NCBI GenBank assembly: GCA_018402255.1
Contig: JAGYIS010000007.1
Span: 124,001 to 188,000, forward strand
DNA: 64,000 nt
Reading direction: 5' to 3'
From: Marinobacter sp.
GTDB taxonomy: Bacteria > Pseudomonadota > Gammaproteobacteria > Pseudomonadales > Oleiphilaceae
Positions 60,284 to 64,000 of the stretch are shown one piece after another; the first letter of the stretch is position 1; every line of letters starts with the position of its first letter. Under the pieces are notes generated by a model. The model was not told the origin of the DNA, did not search any database, and was given only the letters and a program-made list of their open reading frames with translations. A program made the position numbers and the translations under genes.

Positions 60284-61962
60284 TCAGGCCTGTCTGGCTT
60301 CTTTTCTGTTCTGCTTTAGTACCGCTTCCGCCATCTGGTGCAGAGATGGCGATCTCGTCTGCAATACCATCTTCCTTCGACAAGTTCCCTTTGTTCCTTC
60401 AGGATGTCTTCCAGAATTTCCGGTGTTGTTAACGGGTTAGCCAATACCACCCGGAACACGATGCAGGGGAAGTGGTAATACTTGGCCGGCTCCAGGCGGG
60501 TTCGGGAGACGAATGCCTTGCCGCGCTCCCGCTGGGTTTTCTGGATGAACTTGGTGATTCGGTTCAGGCAGGTATTCATCTTCTCTGCCTGGAGTTCATC
60601 GGCGACAGCCAGGGCTTGCTGGGCGATCTCAGGGCAATACCGGTAGGTCAGTATGTTCAGTTCTGGTCGGGTGACCAGTTCGAAGTCTGGTTGTTCGTCG
60701 ATCATCTGGGCGAAGGTTTTGGCCTTCTCTATGCCCTGGTCGATCAGGATTTCGTAGCCTTCCCGGGCCAGGATTTTCAGGCCAGAGTGGATCAGCATGG
60801 ACATGCCCGGGCGGGAGCCTTCGAGGGTGGTGCTGCCGAGGTCTCTGGAGCCTTTTCGGATGATGTACTGAGCGTGGTGTTCGACCGCGCTGGCCAGGCT
60901 GGGGTCTTTGAACACGACCAGGCCGACACCCATGGGCACGTACAGTTGTTTGTGGGCATCGAAGGTTACCGAGTCGGCGTTTTCGATGCCCCGTAACAAG
61001 TGCCGGTAGGTGCGGGAAAACAGGGTTGGGCCACCCCAGGCCGCGTCTACGTGGAAGTGGGCGCCGAATTCGCGGGCGATGTCGGCCATGGCGTCCAATG
61101 GGTCGACGTTGCCGGTTTCGGTGGTGCCAGCCACGCCGCAGATGGCCATGACTTTGATTTTCTGTTTCTGCAATTCCAGGCATTTATCGCGCAGGGCGTC
61201 GGTCTGGATGCAGTTGTTGTCGTCGGTGTCGACCGGTACCAGGGCGTCACGGCCGAGGCCGAGGACGTCGGCGGCTTTGCGCAGGGAGTAATGGCCGCGT
61301 TTGGAGACGACGATGGCGGCGCCTTCGTAGCCATAGTATTTCAGGGCCCGGAACAGGCCTTCTTCGTGCAGGCCACGAAAACTGCCTTCGGCCGGGAAGG
61401 CGCGGTTACGGGCGACCCAGAGGGCGGTCAGGTTGGCGACGGTGCCGCCTGAACACATGGCGCCCAGAGCGTGCCGGGGGTCGTGCATCCATTTGCGGTA
61501 AAAGGCGCCGTCTTGCTGGTACACCAGCCGGTGAATCATGCCCAGTACCTGGCGCTCCATAGGCGTGAAAGCCTTGGAGGTTTCGGTTTTGACCAGGTTC
61601 TGGTTCAGGGCAATCATGATTTTGGACAGCGGCAGCATGAAGTAGGGCAGTGCCGAGGTCATATGGCCGATAAACGCCGGTGAGGCGGTGTGTACGGAGT
61701 TGGCCACGAGTTTGTCGAGCAGGAACTGGGCTTGCTCTGAAACAAACACCGGTTTTTCGGGGATGACGGAGTCGGCGAAGTTCTTTTCGACGTCAGACAG
61801 GTCTCGTTCAACGGCAACGATGTGTTCCTGGAGAAATCCAGCCAGATTACGGGAGATGTTCTGGTCTATGCGGCTCAGCGTTGATTCCGGTGCTTCGGGC
61901 ACCGTGAATACGCGATACATGGCTTCAATCGAGGCCTGAGCGGATTTCTTTTTTCCGGTCAT
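60284..61962 (-). pseudogene. panP: PLP-dependent (aspartate 1-)decarboxylase PanP-type, two +1 frameshifts near the C-terminus
   Basis: Group II PLP decarboxylase; PanP makes beta-alanine for pantothenate and CoA. The length (about 559 residues) and motifs HVDAAWGGPTLFSR and TFDAHKQLYVPMG (PLP Lys) fit. The main frame breaks after EDILKEQREL: one extra T (minus strand TT, plus 60382-60383) gives SKEDGIADEIA, and a second extra base near 60341-60350 gives LHQMAEAVLKQNRKEARQA, ending at 60284. Without the repairs the protein ends in WYCRRDRHLCTRWRKRY. Glutamate or tyrosine decarboxylase are alternative substrates. It is convergent with the small protein gene. Confidence 0.85.
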
Positions 61963-62160
61963 AGATCCACACGCAATTCAGTGGTTATCCGAGGGGTTGG
62001 TTCCGGAAACCCAGCGGACGGGGCCAGGCGGGGCCTGGCATTTGTAATGCTGTCCTGCCTGTTGGCAGGTCATGTATTCCCTGAGGGGCGGTAGTATAAG
62101 GCTTGAGCAGCATTGACGCTATGCCCTGGGGTATTGGATATTCTGGTTGTTGTGTCGGGG

Positions 62161-62505
62161 TCAGAGGATTTCCCGGTGGACGTCGAGTATGGCGGCGTCG
62201 ATGCGGTCCTGGATGTCTTTTTCGACCTGGTCGAGGCGCTGGGTGATCTGTTGGGCGCTGGCGCCCAGGGCGGCGATGGTCCAGGTGGCGCAATCGAGGG
62301 CGTCGTGGTCTGCTGTTTCGCTGACGGCCAGGTCAGGTTCTTTGCCCCAGATGGCTTTCATGGCGGTGAAGGCTTTTCGTTTGGCTTTGAGGTCTTCGCA
62401 GGCGTAGAGCTGGAAGTGCAGTGTCAGGACGCCGATGTGCGGAGTGATCGTGGTCTGGGTTGGCGTGTTGCCTTCCCTAAGCAGCTTTCTCAGGGCTTCT
62501 GACAT
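62161..62505 (-). CDS. DUF503-family protein
   Basis: A 114-residue protein. From residue about 24 it matches DUF503 (HIGVLTLHFQLYACEDLKAKRKAF, then helix QQITQRLDQVEKDIQDRI); such proteins are usually about 90-95 residues. Start 62505 (ATG) gives an N-terminal extension MSEALRKLLREGNTPTQTTI. No good ribosome site is seen, and a start nearer HIGV cannot be excluded. Function not established. The upstream gap carries hairpin repeat copy C. Confidence 0.75.
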   Translation of the reverse strand: MSEALRKLLREGNTPTQTTITPHIGVLTLHFQLYACEDLKAKRKAFTAMKAIWGKEPDLAVSETADHDALDCATWTIAALGASAQQITQRLDQVEKDIQDRIDAAILDVHREIL

Positions 62506-62530
62506 TTTTTGGGTCCAGCTTTTGGTGGAG

Positions 62531-62639
62531 GAACCGGGGAGGAACAGCTTTCCAAAACACGCTGTGAATACTTCCTTGTACGCTCTGCTCCGCCATCCAT
62601 GGCTCCGCAAGGTTTTGGGAAGCTGTTCCTCCCCGGTTC
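62531..62639. repeat. Intergenic hairpin repeat, copy C
   Basis: Arms of 28 bases (62531-62558, GAACCGGGGAGGAACAGC then TTTCCAAAAC; and 62612-62639) are complementary except one wobble pair. The core 62559-62611 is the same as in copy B with one base changed. It sits between the aidB-like gene and DUF503, both on the minus strand. Confidence 0.85.
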
Positions 62640-62709
62640 TCAAACATTTTACGGGGAGTCCCTTCAGCCCGCCCTCTTAGATGTCAGGCACGAGCTGATC
62701 GGTTTTTTT

Positions 62710-64000
62710 CTAGCCTACTACAGGCGTTGCCCGTTTGATAATCGCCGCCGGGTTGGTGCCGGAGGGCAGGTTGCCGTAGTTCATGCCGCCGCTGGCTTGC
62801 AGGCGGGAGGCGCAGAAGGCGTCGGCGACGTCTTTGTCGCCAAAGCGCAGCAGCAGGGAGCCTTGCATGACGAGGGCCAGGCGGTCGACGAGGTTGCGGG
62901 CCCGGTACTGGAAGTCGCTGATGTCGGCGAAGTCGTGCTGGAGCTGGGCCAGGAACTGGTCGAAGCGGCGGTCGGTCGCCTTTGGCCTGGGCGGCTTCTT
63001 TGAAGAAGGCGTCGAGGCTTTCGGGTTCTTTCTGGATGGCGCGCAGGGTGTCCAGGCACTGGACGTTGCCGCTGCCTTCCCAGATGGCGTTGACCGGGGA
63101 TTCCCGGAACAGTCTGGGCATGATGCAGTCTTCCATCACGCCGCTGCCGCCGATGCACTCCATGGCTTCGTAGGCGTGGTTGGGGGTGCGTTTGCAGATC
63201 CAGTATTTGCCGACAGGGGTGGCCAGTCTTGCCAGCAGGCGTTCGTGTTCGTTGTTCTGGTTGTCCATGGCCCGTGCTACGCGCAGGGTGTAGGCCAGTG
63301 CGGCTTCGTTTTCGATGATCAGATCGGCCAGTACGTTCTGCATCAGCGGCTGGTCGCTCAGGCGGGCGCCGAAGGCGCTGCGGTGGTGGCAGTGGTGGGT
63401 GGCCTGGGCGACGGCCTGGCGCATGCCGGCGGTGCTGCCAATCATGCAGTCGAAGCGGGTCATGGCGACCATTTCGATGATGGTGGGTACGCCGCGGCCT
63501 TCTTCGCCGACCATCCAGGCCAGGGCGCCACGGATTTCGACTTCGCTGGAGGCGTTGGCGACGTTGCCCATTTTGTTTTTCAGCTGCTGCACCTGCCATG
63601 GGTTTTTGCTGCCGTCCGGGCGCCATCGGGGCATCAGGAAGCAGGACAGGCCGCTGGCGGTCTGGGCCAGCACCAGGAAGGCGTCACACATGGGGGCGGA
63701 GACAAACCATTTGTGGCCGACCAGTTCGTAGGGCTGGCCGGGGCCTTCCTGAGCTGTGGCGTAGGCGCGGGTGGTGTTGGCGCGTACGTCACTGCCACCC
63801 TGTTTTTCGGTCATTGCCATGCCGATGGTGACGGAGGTTTTCTCGGTATCTGGCACATTGCGGCTGTCGTATTCGTTGGTCAGGATTTTCGGGGCCCAGA
63901 GCTTGGCCAGGTCTGGCTGGTTCTGGATGGACGGGATGGCCGCGAAGGTCATGGTGATCGGACAGCAGTGGGCCGCTTCTACCTGGGAGTGCAGGTAGTA
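62710..64000 (-). pseudogene. AidB-like acyl-CoA dehydrogenase, 5' end beyond the window, one +1 frameshift
   Basis: FAD-binding acyl-CoA dehydrogenase of the AidB group (adaptive response protein family; the exact substrate is unclear). The frame continues to the window edge (LHSQVEAAHCCPITMTFAAI), so the first 120 or so residues are missing. GMAMTEKQGGSDV and AMECIGGSGVMED are family motifs. The frame breaks at the plus-strand CC 62979-62980: removing one base gives QAKATDRRFDQFLAQLQHDFAD and continues through DVADAFCASRLQASGGMNYG to a TAG stop at 62710. Unrepaired, the tail is arginine- and proline-rich nonsense. Confidence 0.85.

Noticed and set aside
59853..60383. A 176-codon minus-strand frame starting with the true panP C-terminal piece
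   Set aside because: Only the first few residues belong to panP; the rest runs through the hairpin repeat and antisense to the small protein gene, so it is an artefact of the frameshifts.

Overview
The window reads as chromosomal DNA of a marine, halotolerant, hydrocarbon-type gammaproteobacterium, most likely Marinobacter or a close relative. This is inferred from gene content and order, not from a search. Supporting points are an NhaB-type Na+/H+ antiporter, a rubredoxin/rubredoxin reductase pair, two large acyl-CoA dehydrogenases (FadE and AidB types), RapA, a long PstC, and a phoR-phoB-ubiA-ubiC-hpt-rubA-rubB order that resembles the phoBR/ubiAC/rubA/alkT neighbourhood of Pseudomonas aeruginosa. 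The genes are dense, gaps are short, and no rRNA, tRNA, insertion sequence, prophage or CRISPR array was seen.

Layout. 1-3.6 kb: ion and anion transport plus stress (nhaB end, SulP permease, tandem universal stress protein). 3.8-8.4 kb: pyruvate:ferredoxin/flavodoxin oxidoreductase (nifJ, frameshifted here) overlapping a dihydroorotate-dehydrogenase-like gene. 8.9-14.5 kb: pstS-pstC-pstA-pstB-phoU behind a clear Pho box. 14.7-19.9 kb: mostly minus-strand housekeeping genes (HinT, a ubiquinone hydroxylase, YbaK-type deacylase, MscS, tRNA 2-selenouridine synthase) and a plus-strand methyltransferase. 19.97-20.42 kb: a gene-free stretch holding what looks like a CsrB/RsmZ-type regulatory RNA with 16 GGA motifs, its terminator and an upstream GacA/UvrY-type operator. 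20.4-28 kb: VanZ-like protein, CysZ, RapA, FadE, CrcB/FluC, a cold-shock protein. 28-37 kb: dienelactone hydrolase, Yip1 protein, PhoD phosphatase, P2A-type ATPase, phosphoketolase. 37-46.8 kb: an orphan PAAR protein, a DISM/EAL signalling protein, PBP7-type endopeptidase, RsuA, YdjM-like protein, THxN PEP-CTERM protein, lytic transglycosylase, response regulator. 46.8-53.7 kb: phoR, phoB, ubiA, ubiC, hpt, rubA, rubB, tesB. 53.6-59.7 kb: a second DISM/EAL protein, flavodoxin, a diguanylate cyclase, a PiT phosphate transporter. 59.8-64 kb: a small unknown protein, a PanP-type decarboxylase, DUF503 and the start of an AidB-like gene that runs off the window.

Themes. Phosphate is the dominant one: the Pst importer with PhoU, PhoB/PhoR (with its own Pho box), a Tat-exported PhoD phosphatase and a PiT carrier all lie within 50 kb. 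Cyclic-di-GMP signalling is the second (two membrane EAL proteins with degenerate GGDEF domains and one GGEEF cyclase), and the Csr/Rsm-type RNA is probably another lifestyle regulator. Central carbon and redox genes (PFOR, phosphoketolase, rubredoxin, flavodoxin) are scattered among them.

Two things cut across the window. First, at least twelve single-base indels break nine otherwise well-conserved genes (nifJ, yip1, phoB, ubiC, the second EAL gene, the GGDEF gene, pit, panP, the aidB-like gene). Many are one-base changes in short homopolymers, which suggests sequencing or assembly error more than decay. Second, three copies of a long intergenic hairpin repeat share a core but have different, self-complementary arms.
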